DNA of 64,000 bases from Microbulbifer sp. MI-G. Its GTDB lineage: Bacteria > Pseudomonadota > Gammaproteobacteria > Pseudomonadales > Cellvibrionaceae. A model generated the notes under the pieces. That model was not told where the DNA came from. It searched no databases and saw only the letters and a program-made list of their open reading frames with translations. The first letter of the stretch is position 1; each line of letters opens with the position of its first letter. A program made the position numbers and the translations under genes. Shown one piece after another: positions 35,732 to 45,048 of this stretch. The stretch covers positions 4,299,001 through 4,363,000 of the forward strand of contig NZ_CP098023.1 in the NCBI RefSeq assembly GCF_030440425.1. The letters run 5' to 3'.

Positions 35732-37111
35732 ATGCAAACTCCCACACTGCTCGCCCTCCTGCTGCTGTTGATACTGGTGGTCTACGGTACTGGCTTCAGC
35801 CGGGCACTGGGTGCCGCGCGCAGTCTCGGTGGTGTGCGCAACCTGGCTTCTCTGCCCAGTTACTACGGCCTGTTTGCGGCACTCTGGTGCGGCCTGCCAG
35901 CCCTGCTGCTGCTGGGCGCCTGGATCGCCTTCGACGATACGATCATTCGCACGATGGTGTTGGGCAGCCTTCCCGATAAACCCGAGACCCCCTCCGGACA
36001 AAATCTGCTCTACGCCCAAATCCAGAATCTCTCCGCCGGCCATTTGATTGGGGAAAAAACGCCCCAGTTGCAATCGGCAGCAGATTATCTCGATCGCCTG
36101 CGCCGCAATTCCAGCAACTTGCAGGCCTTTTTAAGTCTGACACTGGCGGTGGGGCTGGCCGCTTTTGCCCTGCTGCGCTTCTCACCAAAACTGTGCGCGC
36201 GGGAGAAAGTGGAAAAGGTACTGCGCGCGATTCTGATCGCTTGCGCCTGCGCAGCCATTTTTACCACGGTGGGCATTTTGCTCTCTGTATTGTTTGAATC
36301 CCTGCGCTTTTTCCAGTCTGTACCGGTGAGTGAGTTTCTCTTTGGTCTGCACTGGAGCCCGCAGATGGCACTGCGTTCCGACCAGGTGGGCTCCAGCGGC
36401 GCTTTCGGCGCTGTGCCCCTGTTTACCGGAACCTTGATGGTGTCGGCCATCGCCATGTTTGTGGCGGTGCCTGTGGGTCTGATGGCGGCTATTTATCTGG
36501 CCGAATATGCCAGTCGACGCGTGCGCGCGGTGGCCAAGCCCACCCTCGAAATTCTCGCCGGTGTACCTACAGTGGTATACGGCTTCTTTGCGGCCCTCAC
36601 CGTAGCACCCTTTATTCGCGACCTGGCCAGCTCGATAGGATTGCAGGCATCCAGTGAAAGCGCGCTGGCTGCCGGGCTAGTGATGGGGATTATGATTATC
36701 CCGTTTGTCTCCTCCCTCTCCGACGATGTGATCAATGCGGTGCCACAATCCCTGCGCGACGGGGCCCTGGGGCTGGGCTCCACGCGCTCCGAAACCGTGC
36801 GCAAGGTAGTGATTCCGGCAGCGCTGCCCGGAATCGTCGGCGGTGTGTTGCTGGCGGTATCTCGTGCCATTGGGGAAACCATGATCGTAGTGATGGCAGC
36901 TGGACTAGCGGCCAATCTCACCGCCAACCCACTGGAATCGGTTACCACTGTTACGGTACAGATAGTGACGCTGCTGGTTGGAGACCAGGAGTTTGACAGC
37001 CCCAAAACCCTCGCCGCCTTCGCCTTGGGCCTGATGCTGTTTGTCACCACACTGGTACTCAACTTTATCGCCTTGCATGTAGTGAAAAAATACCGGGAGC
37101 AGTATGACTGA
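35732..37111 (+). CDS. pstC: Phosphate ABC transporter permease PstC (long form)
   Basis: A 459-residue inner-membrane permease. The first helix (LLALLLLLILVVYG) and a second near residue 45 flank an extra region of about 100 residues with one more helix. The canonical ABC permease part follows, with PLFTGTLMVSAIAMFVAVPV and the coupling-loop region DGALGLGSTRSETVRKVVIP and AIGETMIVVMAAG. E. coli PstC is about 320 residues, so this is the extended form, often paired with an extended PstA. ATG 35732 is used because it starts the first helix; the frame extends upstream to 35615 without conserved sequence. It overlaps pstA by eight bases. Confidence 0.94.
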   Translation: MQTPTLLALLLLLILVVYGTGFSRALGAARSLGGVRNLASLPSYYGLFAALWCGLPALLLLGAWIAFDDTIIRTMVLGSLPDKPETPSGQNLLYAQIQNLSAGHLIGEKTPQLQSAADYLDRLRRNSSNLQAFLSLTLAVGLAAFALLRFSPKLCAREKVEKVLRAILIACACAAIFTTVGILLSVLFESLRFFQSVPVSEFLFGLHWSPQMALRSDQVGSSGAFGAVPLFTGTLMVSAIAMFVAVPVGLMAAIYLAEYASRRVRAVAKPTLEILAGVPTVVYGFFAALTVAPFIRDLASSIGLQASSESALAAGLVMGIMIIPFVSSLSDDVINAVPQSLRDGALGLGSTRSETVRKVVIPAALPGIVGGVLLAVSRAIGETMIVVMAAGLAANLTANPLESVTTVTVQIVTLLVGDQEFDSPKTLAAFALGLMLFVTTLVLNFIALHVVKKYREQYD

Positions 37112-38390
37112 TCTGACTCAGGCACAGGTTCGCGAGCGCATCGCAAAGCGCCTTGCCAGCCGCCATCGCAAGGAAAAGCTTTTCCGCGGGCTCGGCGTTG
37201 CCAGTATTGCTTTTGGCGTACTCGCGGTTGTAATCCTGTTCAGTGATATTATCAGTAAGGGCAGCGGTGCCTTTGTGCAGACCGCTATCCAGCTGGATGT
37301 GCACTACGATGCACAGGTGCTCGGCATTGATACGGTAGATGACGAGAGTCTGGCCTGGGCCAATTTCACTGGTGTGATTCGCCAGGCCCTGCGCGAGCGC
37401 TTTCCCTCGGTGACCGGTCGCAGTGCCAAGCGCGAATTGTACAGTCTGGTTTCCTCCGGCGCCCCCTTTACCCTGCGCGACCGTTTGGCCGACAATCCGG
37501 GGCTGCTCGGCAAAAGTGAGACCGTCTGGCTTGCCACTGATGACGATGTGGATACTTTTGTCAAAAGCCTGAAGGCTTCCAAGGAGGGCTTCCGTGGTCG
37601 TACCTCGGATCAAAAAGCCGGCTGGATAGAACAGTTGCTGGACAGCGGCGAATTGAAAAAGCGTTTCAATACCACCTTCTTCACCAACGGCGACTCCCGC
37701 GAGCCGGAGCAGGCTGGCATCCGCGCGGCCCTGATGGGCTCCCTGTTTACTCTGCTGGTAACACTGGCCCTGTCCTTCCCGATTGGGGTGGCTGCGGCCA
37801 TCTACCTGGAGGAGTATGCACCAAAGAACCGCTGGACGGATTTAATCGAGGTGAATATCAACAACCTCGCCGCAGTGCCTTCCATCGTGTTCGGTCTGCT
37901 CGGACTGGCAATCTTTATCAATTTCTTCGAATTGCCCCGTTCGGCGCCACTGGTCGGTGGCCTGGTACTCACCCTGATGACCCTGCCGACAATTATTATT
38001 TCCAGCCGCGCTGCACTGAAGGCCGTTCCGCCCTCTATCCGCGAAGCTGCCATGGGCATGGGTGCCTCGCCCATGCAGGTGGTTTTTCACCACGTACTGC
38101 CCCTGGCCATGCCCGGCATGCTGACGGGTGCGATTATCGGTATGGCCCAGGCATTGGGAGAGACGGCACCTCTGTTGATGATCGGTATGGTTGCGTTTAT
38201 TGTCGATGTACCGGACGGCATTACCGACCCGGCTACCGTGTTGCCCGTACAGATTTTCCTGTGGGCCGACAGTCCGGAGCGCGCTTTTGTGGAGCGCACC
38301 TCTGCCGCCATTATGGTGCTGTTGAGTGTGTTGATTGTAATGAATACCTGCGCGGTATTGCTTCGAAAGAAACTGGAGCGCCGCTGGTAA
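37104..38390 (+). CDS. pstA: Phosphate ABC transporter permease PstA (long form)
   Basis: A 428-residue permease. The first helix (about 28-50) is followed by a hydrophilic insert of roughly 150 residues that would lie in the periplasm. The standard permease domain begins with [20 protein letters not shown]. The coupling region reads [20 protein letters not shown] and [21 protein letters not shown]. coli PstA is about 296 residues; the insert accounts for the difference. It overlaps the end of pstC by eight bases, implying translational coupling, and pstB follows after 31 bases. The insert could contact PstS or sense phosphate; this is speculative. Confidence 0.94.
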   Translation: MTDLTQAQVRERIAKRLASRHRKEKLFRGLGVASIAFGVLAVVILFSDIISKGSGAFVQTAIQLDVHYDAQVLGIDTVDDESLAWANFTGVIRQALRERFPSVTGRSAKRELYSLVSSGAPFTLRDRLADNPGLLGKSETVWLATDDDVDTFVKSLKASKEGFRGRTSDQKAGWIEQLLDSGELKKRFNTTFFTNGDSREPEQAGIRAALMGSLFTLLVTLALSFPIGVAAAIYLEEYAPKNRWTDLIEVNINNLAAVPSIVFGLLGLAIFINFFELPRSAPLVGGLVLTLMTLPTIIISSRAALKAVPPSIREAAMGMGASPMQVVFHHVLPLAMPGMLTGAIIGMAQALGETAPLLMIGMVAFIVDVPDGITDPATVLPVQIFLWADSPERAFVERTSAAIMVLLSVLIVMNTCAVLLRKKLERRW

Positions 38391-38421
38391 CAGAGCGCAG
38401 AGGATCAGAGCGGGATTATTT

Positions 38422-39300
38422 ATGAGTACCATGACCCTGGACGCCGCCACACCCACTGAGGCGACACACCCCAAGCTTTCGGGTGCGCTGGGTGTGAGAA
38501 GCCCGACCGAGGTGAATAAAACCGTGGGTCGGCCATTTATCGATACCGCAAAACTGCGCATGCGCAATGTCAATGTACTGTATGGAGAGACCCAGGCAAT
38601 TCACTCGGTAAGCCTGGATATCGGCTGCAACGAAGTCGTGGCCATGATCGGCCCATCGGGCTGTGGTAAATCTACGTTCCTGCGCTGTCTCAACCGTATG
38701 AACGACACCATTGAAGGGTGTCGCGTTGAGGGTGAGCTAAGCTTGGACGGTGAACCTATTTACGGTCCCAAGGTGGATGTGGTGCCCTTGCGTGCGCGGG
38801 TGGGTATGGTGTTCCAGAAACCCAACCCCTTTCCCAAATCCATCTACGAAAACGTCGCTTATGGCCCCAAGATCCACGGTATTGCCAGTCGCCGCGCGGA
38901 ACTGGATGAAATTGTGGAAAACAGCCTGCATCGAGCCGGCCTGTGGAATGAAGTGAAGGATCGCCTGAACAAGCCGGGAACCGGTCTGTCCGGTGGCCAG
39001 CAACAGCGCCTGTGCATTGCCCGCGCCATTGCAGTGAGTCCGGAGGTGATCCTGATGGACGAGCCCTGCTCGGCTCTGGACCCGATTGCCACTGCACGTA
39101 TCGAGGAATTGATCGACGAGCTTAAGGAAAATTACACCATCGCCATTGTGACCCACTCCATGCAGCAAGCAGCTCGTGTCAGCCAGCGCACCGCCTACTT
39201 TCACCTCGGACATCTTGTCGAGGTCAACGATACTGAAACCGTGTTCACCAATCCCGAACATGAATTAACCGAAGCCTATATCACCGGCCGCTTCGGCTGA
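38422..39300 (+). CDS. pstB: Phosphate ABC transporter ATP-binding protein PstB
   Basis: A 292-residue ATPase with a polar N-terminal extension of about 40 residues before the core ([20 protein letters not shown]). Walker [10 protein letters not shown] is at 77-85. [19 protein letters not shown] is the PstB-specific Q-loop region; the signature [14 protein letters not shown] and Walker [14 protein letters not shown] follow. It powers phosphate import through PstCA, and with PhoU it relays phosphate status to PhoR. It lies 31 bases after pstA and 25 bases before phoU. Confidence 0.97.
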   Translation: MSTMTLDAATPTEATHPKLSGALGVRSPTEVNKTVGRPFIDTAKLRMRNVNVLYGETQAIHSVSLDIGCNEVVAMIGPSGCGKSTFLRCLNRMNDTIEGCRVEGELSLDGEPIYGPKVDVVPLRARVGMVFQKPNPFPKSIYENVAYGPKIHGIASRRAELDEIVENSLHRAGLWNEVKDRLNKPGTGLSGGQQQRLCIARAIAVSPEVILMDEPCSALDPIATARIEELIDELKENYTIAIVTHSMQQAARVSQRTAYFHLGHLVEVNDTETVFTNPEHELTEAYITGRFG

Positions 39301-39325
39301 GCCAGTTTTGCCCCGAGAGTCAACT

Positions 39326-40024
39326 ATGGAAATGCATTTCGACCAGCACATCTCCCGCCAGTTCAACGAGGATCTGGAGGGTATCAAGACCGAAATGTTG
39401 GAGATGGGTGGTATGGTCGCCTGCCAGGTGGCCGATGCTGTGGATGCCCTGTCCAATGCCGACAGTCAATTGGCGGAGAAAGTCCTGCGGATCGAAGAAG
39501 AAATCGACAGCAGTGAGATGGCCCTGGATGAGCACGCGACCCTGATTATTGCCAAGCGCCAGCCCGCCGCATCGGATTTACGCATGGTGATGTCAATAAC
39601 CCGTATCGCCCGCGACCTGGAGCGCATTGGCGATGAGGCCTGCAAAGTCGCAAAAATGGCCATAGCACTGACCGACGAGGGCACCTCGCCGCGTGGCTAT
39701 ACTGAGATACGCCATATCGCCAGTGCCGTGCGCAAAATGCTCAATGATGCTTTGGATGCCTATACTCGTTTCGATGTGGCGTCGGCCCTGCGTACCCTGG
39801 CGGAAGATGAGCAGGTGGATATGGATTACCGTAGCGCAGTGCGTGAGCTGGTTACCTATATGATGGAAGATCCACGCAGTATCTCGCGGGTGATCAATGT
39901 GTTGTGGACCCTGCGTTCACTGGAACGCATCGGCGATCACGCCAAGAATATTTGTGAACAGGTGGTGTATTTGGTGGAGGGGACGGATATCCGGCACGGC
40001 CACAACAATCTGAGGAAACTCTGA
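39326..40024 (+). CDS. phoU: Phosphate signalling complex protein PhoU
   Basis: A 232-residue all-helical protein with two PhoU repeats, each with the metal-binding pattern (RQPAASDLRMVMSITRIARD-LERIGDEA in the first, VLWTLRSLERIGDHAKNICE in the second). It restrains PhoR when phosphate is sufficient and controls the Pst transporter. ATG 39326 (MEMHFDQHISRQF) with upstream CGAGAGT is preferred to the TTG at 39308. It is the last gene of the pst operon; a strong intrinsic terminator follows 17 bases after the stop codon. Confidence 0.96.
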   Translation: MEMHFDQHISRQFNEDLEGIKTEMLEMGGMVACQVADAVDALSNADSQLAEKVLRIEEEIDSSEMALDEHATLIIAKRQPAASDLRMVMSITRIARDLERIGDEACKVAKMAIALTDEGTSPRGYTEIRHIASAVRKMLNDALDAYTRFDVASALRTLAEDEQVDMDYRSAVRELVTYMMEDPRSISRVINVLWTLRSLERIGDHAKNICEQVVYLVEGTDIRHGHNNLRKL

Positions 40025-40040
40025 TTGCCCCCATCTTTCA

Positions 40041-40066
40041 AAAGGCCGCGATACGCGGCCTTTTTT
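40041..40066 (+). terminator. Intrinsic terminator after phoU
   Basis: GGCCGCG (40044-40050), loop ATA, CGCGGCC (40054-40060), then six T; three A precede the stem and can pair with the T-run, so it may also work on the other strand. It closes the pstSCAB-phoU unit. Confidence 0.92.
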
Positions 40067-40107
40067 ATTGCCGGGATTTTCACTAGAGATACTGTTGTAG
40101 AGAAATA

Positions 40108-40431
40108 ATGATGAAATATATTTTTGAGATTCGTATCAAGCAAGGATTCAGTGCCGAGGAATATGCCGAGGCCTGGGTAAGGGCATCCACATTAATTCAG
40201 CAATCCCCTGGTGCCATGGGGACGGAACTTCACCAAAACATCAGCGATCCAAACAGACTGATCGCCATTGCCTGCTGGCGCAGCAAGGAAGACAGGGATG
40301 CAATGCAGGCACAGCATTTAGCCGAGATCGATACAATCATTCATAGCGTTGCGCCTTTTGTTGAGATACGTTCACTGGGTGAATTCGAAGACCCGCAATG
40401 GACAGTTAATATTGAATCGGATGCATCGTAA
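40108..40431 (+). CDS. Antibiotic biosynthesis monooxygenase-like (dimeric alpha/beta barrel) small protein
   Basis: A 107-residue cytoplasmic protein. The order beta (MMKYIFEIRIKQGFS), alpha (AEEYAEAWVRASTLIQQ), beta (GAMGTELHQNISDPNRLIAI), then CWRSKEDRDAMQAQH and a final helix/strand matches the ABM-type ferredoxin-like fold. Such proteins include small oxygenases and proteins of unknown role; no catalytic residue can be named. The start ATG 40108 (or 40111) follows GTAGAGAAATA. It stands alone between two terminators, so it is probably its own transcription unit. No Pho box was seen before it. Confidence 0.65.
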   Translation: MMKYIFEIRIKQGFSAEEYAEAWVRASTLIQQSPGAMGTELHQNISDPNRLIAIACWRSKEDRDAMQAQHLAEIDTIIHSVAPFVEIRSLGEFEDPQWTVNIESDAS

Positions 40432-40536
40432 TTCTGTAAACCTGAATACAAGCTGAATACACTCAGAATTTGTAAATAAAAATATATAACACCAAACCTT
40501 TTCTATAAGAAAATTTATTCTTGACCACTTACACAG

Positions 40537-40567
40537 AATTACAGGAGATTACAGCCTGTAATTTTTT
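40537..40567 (+). terminator. Probable intrinsic terminator after the ABM-like gene
   Basis: AATTACAGG (40537-40545) pairs perfectly with CCTGTAATT (40555-40563) across a nine-base loop and is followed by further T residues. It lies about 105 bases after the stop codon. The stem is AT-rich at its base, so termination strength is uncertain; an operator role is possible. Confidence 0.55.
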
Positions 40568-40657
40568 AACCTGAAATTAGCAATCATTCAACTTGCCCCC
40601 CATTTCATTCTACTTCCGCAAAATTTTTATTTACAGATTTTTTGTAATTTACTGTTG

Positions 40658-40685
40658 TTGCGGACAATGAATTTTCTGTTACAAT
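40658..40685 (+). promoter_or_regulatory. Putative promoter of the porin-like gene
   Basis: TTGCGG (40658-40663) and TACAAT (40680-40685) with a 16-base spacer, 43 bases before the ATG at 40728. The preceding 100 bases are AT-rich with short inverted repeats (TTACA ... TGTAA), which may bind a regulator. Confidence 0.5.
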
Positions 40686-40727
40686 CCGCAGCCCAATTTG
40701 GATCTATCGTTAATGAAGGATTTTGTC

Positions 40728-41585
40728 ATGAGATTCAAGCTCGCTGCTCTTCCCCTGATGCTTCTCGCGGCTACTGCTACGGCAGAGGAGTACAATTCTA
40801 TTACTACTGTTGGATATTCCAATCTGGATTTTGATGACAATGATGGCAACCAGCTAAGCGCTGAAACCACTTACTACTTCGATGGCAAGGAGGCCCTGGG
40901 GCCTCTGAGAGAGTTTGAATATATTAATAAAGCCAGCAACATATCAGCGGCCTACCTCCACTACGATGTGGGTAGTTTTGATCTGGATAACTTTGCTGTT
41001 GCCGGTGAGTATTTTGCCGGGAATGGGTTGGTTTTCGGTGCTAATTTAACTGAAGTTGATGACGACAATATCAATACGGTTTCTCTTGGCTACCTGTTTA
41101 CACCTAACTTTTTGCTGAAGTTGTCTCATACTGATAGAGACTCTGATGAAGAAACTTTTATTGAGGCTCGTTATAATCACCAGTTGAGCGGCTCCGATTA
41201 TATCGGTTTTGATTTTGCTGCAGATGATGATTTTGACGTGCGCGTATTTTCCTCCAAGTATTTTGCCAGCCTGGGTAATGATCAATACTTAACTGCAGAT
41301 TTTGCCTATGCCAACTTTGATGAAGGGGATGATTACTGGCAAATTGGTGCGGATTATTACTTCACGCGGAATACAGCTTTTGGCGTTACAGTGGATGAAA
41401 ATGACGACTACAAGGTGGGCTTCTCTCACTTCTTCAGTCGCAATGTTGCAGTAGAGGCGGCCTACAGCACTGTTTTTTCCGATGGTTTGAATATTCGTAG
41501 CTTTGGTAATGAAGCCTTTGCTATGGCTGCAAATGCCGACGTTGATGTTGATAAGTTCGAGTTGGGCTTAACTGTTCAACTGTAA
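40728..41585 (+). CDS. Putative outer-membrane porin (Porin_7-like)
   Basis: A 285-residue exported protein with signal peptide (MRFKLAALPLMLLAATATA). The mature part is rich in Asp, Tyr and Phe with alternating strand pattern, for example YNSITTVGYSNLDFDDNDGN and SHTDRDSDEETFIEARYNHQ, and ends VDKFELGLTVQL, a barrel-like terminus. It resembles the putative porin family PF16956. The strongly acidic loops suggest divalent-cation binding or a marine habitat. ATG 40728 has AAGGA eight bases upstream; earlier in-frame starts lack a signal peptide. It has its own promoter and terminator and adjoins the pst operon, but no Pho box was found. Confidence 0.75.
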   Translation: MRFKLAALPLMLLAATATAEEYNSITTVGYSNLDFDDNDGNQLSAETTYYFDGKEALGPLREFEYINKASNISAAYLHYDVGSFDLDNFAVAGEYFAGNGLVFGANLTEVDDDNINTVSLGYLFTPNFLLKLSHTDRDSDEETFIEARYNHQLSGSDYIGFDFAADDDFDVRVFSSKYFASLGNDQYLTADFAYANFDEGDDYWQIGADYYFTRNTAFGVTVDENDDYKVGFSHFFSRNVAVEAAYSTVFSDGLNIRSFGNEAFAMAANADVDVDKFELGLTVQL

Positions 41586-41596
41586 GTTTATGCAAC

Positions 41597-41624
41597 AAAA
41601 GGGCTATTGTTGATAGCCCTTTTT
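41597..41624 (+). terminator. Intrinsic terminator after the porin-like gene
   Basis: GGGCTAT (41601-41607), loop TGTTG, ATAGCCC (41613-41619), then five T; four A precede the stem. It can serve both strands and so separates the porin gene from the convergent M48 protease gene. Confidence 0.92.
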
Positions 41625-41671
41625 ATAAACCGGCAACCTCATTAAATAGTGGCAATATCGGGATTATAAAG

Positions 41672-42964
41672 TTACCCATCTCCCGTCAGCACCTGCATCC
41701 GCGCCTGTGCCTTAAAACCGATCTCCCCGCCCGCCCCGGCAGCCGTTTGGTAGTGCTTGTAAGCACTCTGGGGATTGTCCAGTTGCTCATAGACCTCGCC
41801 CAGATAGTAGTGGGCATAAGCGCTATCCAGATAACGCAGCGAACGGCCTAAGTCCCGCTCTGCCGAGGTATAATCATTAAGCGCAACACTGGCGATGCCA
41901 CGCTTCAGCCAGTGGGAAAACAAGGTGGGGTTTTTCTCAACCGCACGATCATAGGCACTGCGGGCTTTTGCATACTGTTTCTTCTGCGCCAGCAGGTCCC
42001 CTTCCAGGGCGAAGAAAGTCGCTTCCCTGGGTTGTTGCTGCTGTGCCTTGCGCACAAGACGCAGTGCATCGTCATAGTGCTGTTTGCCTGCGGCTTGCAG
42101 TGCCTGGTCGTAATGCTTGTAGGCGGGGGCATCGCGCTTTAGCTGGGCGATCGCCTTTTGATAGGCACCGCGATTGGTTACCCCCCCTTTTGGCAGTGAT
42201 TGACTGTGTTCGATATTGGCGTTGACCCGGAACTGCGAGGGTGGGTGACTGGCAAACAGGGCCGCCAGCCCATTGGTCTGGCGGCCCTCGGATAGCGCCA
42301 CGAATTTGCGCTGCAGGCGGATGGCGCCCTGGGGATCATAGCCGGCGGCGGCCATGTATCGCATGCCATATTTATCGGACTGCAGCTCATTACTGCGGCC
42401 GTAACGCGCAATATAGGCAGAGCCGCCCAACTGGCTGCCGGTGGAAATCAGGTCGGCGTAGGCCGAGTCTTTGGTGGCAGCACCGAGAACCGCAAGGCCG
42501 GTGCCGAGCAGCTGTTGCCGGGACAGGGCAGTGGCCGAATGCCGGGCAGCGGCGTGAACGATCTCGTGGCTGAGAACGGCGGCCAGTTCGGCCTCATCCT
42601 CCAGCAGTACCAGAAGACCGCGGTTGATGGCGATTTTGCCGCCGGGCAGGGCCCAGGCATTGGGTACGGCATTGTTCAGTACCACAAATTCATAGGGCAG
42701 TTGTGGCTGGTCTGAAACCCGTGCCAGCTTTTGTCCCACCTTGCTCACATAGTCCTGCAGGTGGGGATCAATCGTGTACTGGCCACCCTGTTGCTGCTGA
42801 TTGATGGGGTATTGCTCCTGTCCCAGGTGCAATTCCTGTTGAACGGAGATCAGCGAGAGCTGCTTTTCCCCGGTGACCGGGTTCACAGCACAGCCGCTGA
42901 CAACAGCCGCTACCAGCACTGCGATGGCAGTGAAAGCGGAGAAGCTAAGGTGCCGCGGGATCAT
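41672..42964 (-). CDS. M48 family metalloprotease lipoprotein with TPR repeats (BepA/LoiP-like)
   Basis: A 430-residue protein. The signal peptide ends in a lipobox (VVSGC, Cys25), predicting a lipid-anchored periplasmic protein. The zinc site is HEIVHAAARH, with a downstream ELQSDKYGMRYMAAAGYDP segment supplying the third ligand. The C-terminal 150 residues form TPR-like helical repeats (YDDALRLVRKAQQQQPREAT, YAKARSAYDRAVEKNP). Such proteases degrade misassembled outer-membrane proteins or assist their assembly. It resembles BepA in architecture, but exact orthology is not established. It is convergent with the porin-like gene and divergent from the DUF4265 gene. Confidence 0.92.
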   Translation of the reverse strand: MIPRHLSFSAFTAIAVLVAAVVSGCAVNPVTGEKQLSLISVQQELHLGQEQYPINQQQQGGQYTIDPHLQDYVSKVGQKLARVSDQPQLPYEFVVLNNAVPNAWALPGGKIAINRGLLVLLEDEAELAAVLSHEIVHAAARHSATALSRQQLLGTGLAVLGAATKDSAYADLISTGSQLGGSAYIARYGRSNELQSDKYGMRYMAAAGYDPQGAIRLQRKFVALSEGRQTNGLAALFASHPPSQFRVNANIEHSQSLPKGGVTNRGAYQKAIAQLKRDAPAYKHYDQALQAAGKQHYDDALRLVRKAQQQQPREATFFALEGDLLAQKKQYAKARSAYDRAVEKNPTLFSHWLKRGIASVALNDYTSAERDLGRSLRYLDSAYAHYYLGEVYEQLDNPQSAYKHYQTAAGAGGEIGFKAQARMQVLTGDG

Positions 42965-43035
42965 TGCCTGTCTCCCTGTATAATGCTGGGTGTTCCAAGA
43001 TCACCCATTGTACACAGTCTGGGAAGAGAGAGGCT

Positions 43036-43515
43036 ATGGCGGCACTTCAGGTCATCGAGTTATTCGCAGGCACCAACCCCGATGGCGAACCGGTGCTGGA
43101 GCGCCTGCAGGTACGGATCAATGAGTCGGGCTGCTGTCAGCTGGTGCGCTCCCCGGCTTTTGTCAAAGGTATTGCCAGTGGTGATAGTATCCAGGTGGAC
43201 AGTGACACCCAGCAGTTTGAATTGATCAAGCGCTCGGGCAACCTAGCGATCCGGATTTTCTGTCGCACAGACAGCGCAGAGCTGTCAGATCGGCTGACTC
43301 CGCAACTGGAAAAGCTGGGCGGCGAACTGGACCTTGAACAGCCTCGGGTGCTGGTGTACAGCATTCATGTTAGCTGTGGCTTCGACAAGATTGAGAAAAT
43401 CCTTAACAATGTTTGTGATGGAGCTGACAGTGTCTGGTATTACGGCAATGTGTACGACCCCAAAGATGGTCAGACGCCGTTGAACTGGTGGCAGGATTTT
43501 CTAAAACCCGGGTAG
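43036..43515 (+). CDS. DUF4265 domain-containing protein
   Basis: A 159-residue soluble protein of unknown function. It begins MAALQVIELFAGTNPDGEPV, has a central SPAFVKGIASGDSIQVDSDT segment that is typical of DUF4265, and ends WYYGNVYDPKDGQTPLNWWQ. ATG 43036 follows GAGAGAGG and gives the family-like start; the frame extends upstream to 42964 without conserved sequence and over the divergent gene's start. It is followed 145 bases later by yaaA. Confidence 0.75.
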   Translation: MAALQVIELFAGTNPDGEPVLERLQVRINESGCCQLVRSPAFVKGIASGDSIQVDSDTQQFELIKRSGNLAIRIFCRTDSAELSDRLTPQLEKLGGELDLEQPRVLVYSIHVSCGFDKIEKILNNVCDGADSVWYYGNVYDPKDGQTPLNWWQDFLKPG

Positions 43516-43660
43516 GTCCGCAAGCCGGCAGAGTCTTTACCCAGGGGTTGAAGGCGCGAGGTTTTCAGGCGAATCGACCGGATAACGGGCTACGGTTTAT
43601 CTTGGGACACCAGTCAGGCACCGGGGGCGGACCGCATAGCAGAGACATGTAAGGTATCCG

Positions 43661-44437
43661 ATGTTAATAGTGATTTCTCCAGCCAAGTCGCTGGATTATG
43701 AAAGCGATATTCCCACGCTGGATACAACCCAGCCGGATTTCCTGGTGGAATCCGCGGCATTGGTCAAGCGGTTGCGGGCTTTGAGTCCGCAGCAGATTTC
43801 CAGCCTGATGAAGATTTCCGACAAGCTGGGTGTTCTGAATTATGATCGCTTCCAGACCTGGAAGCGGCCTTTCACCGACCGGAATGCGCGCCCTGCCCTG
43901 CTTGCCTTCAAAGGCGATGTGTATACCGGCCTTGAGGCTGGAAGCATGGGCAAGCGCGATTTTGCCTATGCGCAAAAGCATCTGCGTATGCTCTCCGGCC
44001 TCTATGGCCTGTTGCGCCCCCTGGACCTGATGCAGCCCTACCGCCTGGAGATGGGTACCCGGTTTGAAAATGCCCGCGGCAAGAACCTGTACGAGTTCTG
44101 GGGAGACAGAATAACCCTGGCCCTTAATGAACAGCTGCACCGCCTGAAGAGCCGCGAGCTGGTCAATCTGGCTTCCAATGAGTATTTCAAATCAGTTCAC
44201 CCCGACGCGCTCAATGCAGAGGTGATTACACCGCACTTCAAGGACTTGAAAAACGGCCAGTACAAGATGATCAGTTTCTTTGCCAAGAAAGCGCGCGGCA
44301 TGATGAGTCGCTGGGCCATCGATCATCGGGTAAAAAAAGCAGTGGCGCTTAAGGAATTTGCTGTGGCTGGGTATCGCTATAGCCCGGAGATGTCCACCCA
44401 GCGCGACTGGATATTTATCCGGGACCGGGTGGAATGA
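43661..44437 (+). CDS. yaaA: Peroxide stress protein YaaA
   Basis: A 258-residue cytoplasmic protein of the UPF0246/DUF328 family, matching E. coli YaaA in length. Conserved parts are [55 protein letters not shown] and [20 protein letters not shown]. YaaA lowers free iron under peroxide stress and binds DNA; the mechanism is only partly known. Its stop codon overlaps the start of the downstream methyltransferase gene (ATGA at 44434-44437), indicating coupled translation. Confidence 0.96.
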   Translation: MLIVISPAKSLDYESDIPTLDTTQPDFLVESAALVKRLRALSPQQISSLMKISDKLGVLNYDRFQTWKRPFTDRNARPALLAFKGDVYTGLEAGSMGKRDFAYAQKHLRMLSGLYGLLRPLDLMQPYRLEMGTRFENARGKNLYEFWGDRITLALNEQLHRLKSRELVNLASNEYFKSVHPDALNAEVITPHFKDLKNGQYKMISFFAKKARGMMSRWAIDHRVKKAVALKEFAVAGYRYSPEMSTQRDWIFIRDRVE

Positions 44438-45033
44438 GGAATTTACCGCTTCCGGATGCCCCTTCCTGTGCCCGCAACCGGGATCCAATTTTGCAGCACC
44501 TGCGCCGCCTGTTGACGGATCGTCAGCGGGTGCTGGAAGTGGGGAGTGGTACCGGCCAGCACGCGGTCTACTTTGCTCCACATCTGCCACACCTGGTGTG
44601 GCAGACTTCCGAGCGGGAGGACATGTTACCCGGGGTTCGCGCCTGGCTCGCCAGCGCTCCTGCCGACAATCTGTGTGACCCCCTGGCCCTGGATGTCGAT
44701 ACGCCCTGGCCAGCGCTGAGTGTCGACACGGTTTTTACCGCCAATACCCTGCATATTATGCCTGCGGAGTCTGTGGAGCGTTTTTTTCAACAGTTGCCGT
44801 CGGTGTTGCAGCCTGGCGGGCTTTTGATTGTTTACGGCCCCATGAAAATTGACGGGGCATTTATCGGACCCGGCAATGTTGATTTTGATCGCTGGTTGAA
44901 AGCGCGCAATCCCCTTAGTGGTATTCGCGCCCTCGAGTGGCTGGATCAACTGGCTGCAGATGCGGGGTTTGGGCGCGAAGAGTTAAACTACCTGCCGGCC
45001 AACAACCAACTGGTGGTCTGGCGCAGAGAATAA
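44434..45033 (+). CDS. DUF938 family SAM-dependent methyltransferase
   Basis: A 199-residue class I methyltransferase-like protein. The SAM-binding motif is [20 protein letters not shown]; further segments are [20 protein letters not shown] and [20 protein letters not shown], characteristic of DUF938. Substrate unknown. The ATG overlaps the yaaA stop by four bases. The next gene, a small membrane-anchored protein, begins 15 bases after its stop, so the three form a short operon. Confidence 0.9.
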   Translation: MRNLPLPDAPSCARNRDPILQHLRRLLTDRQRVLEVGSGTGQHAVYFAPHLPHLVWQTSEREDMLPGVRAWLASAPADNLCDPLALDVDTPWPALSVDTVFTANTLHIMPAESVERFFQQLPSVLQPGGLLIVYGPMKIDGAFIGPGNVDFDRWLKARNPLSGIRALEWLDQLAADAGFGREELNYLPANNQLVVWRRE

Positions 45034-45048
45034 TATCAAGGAGTCACT

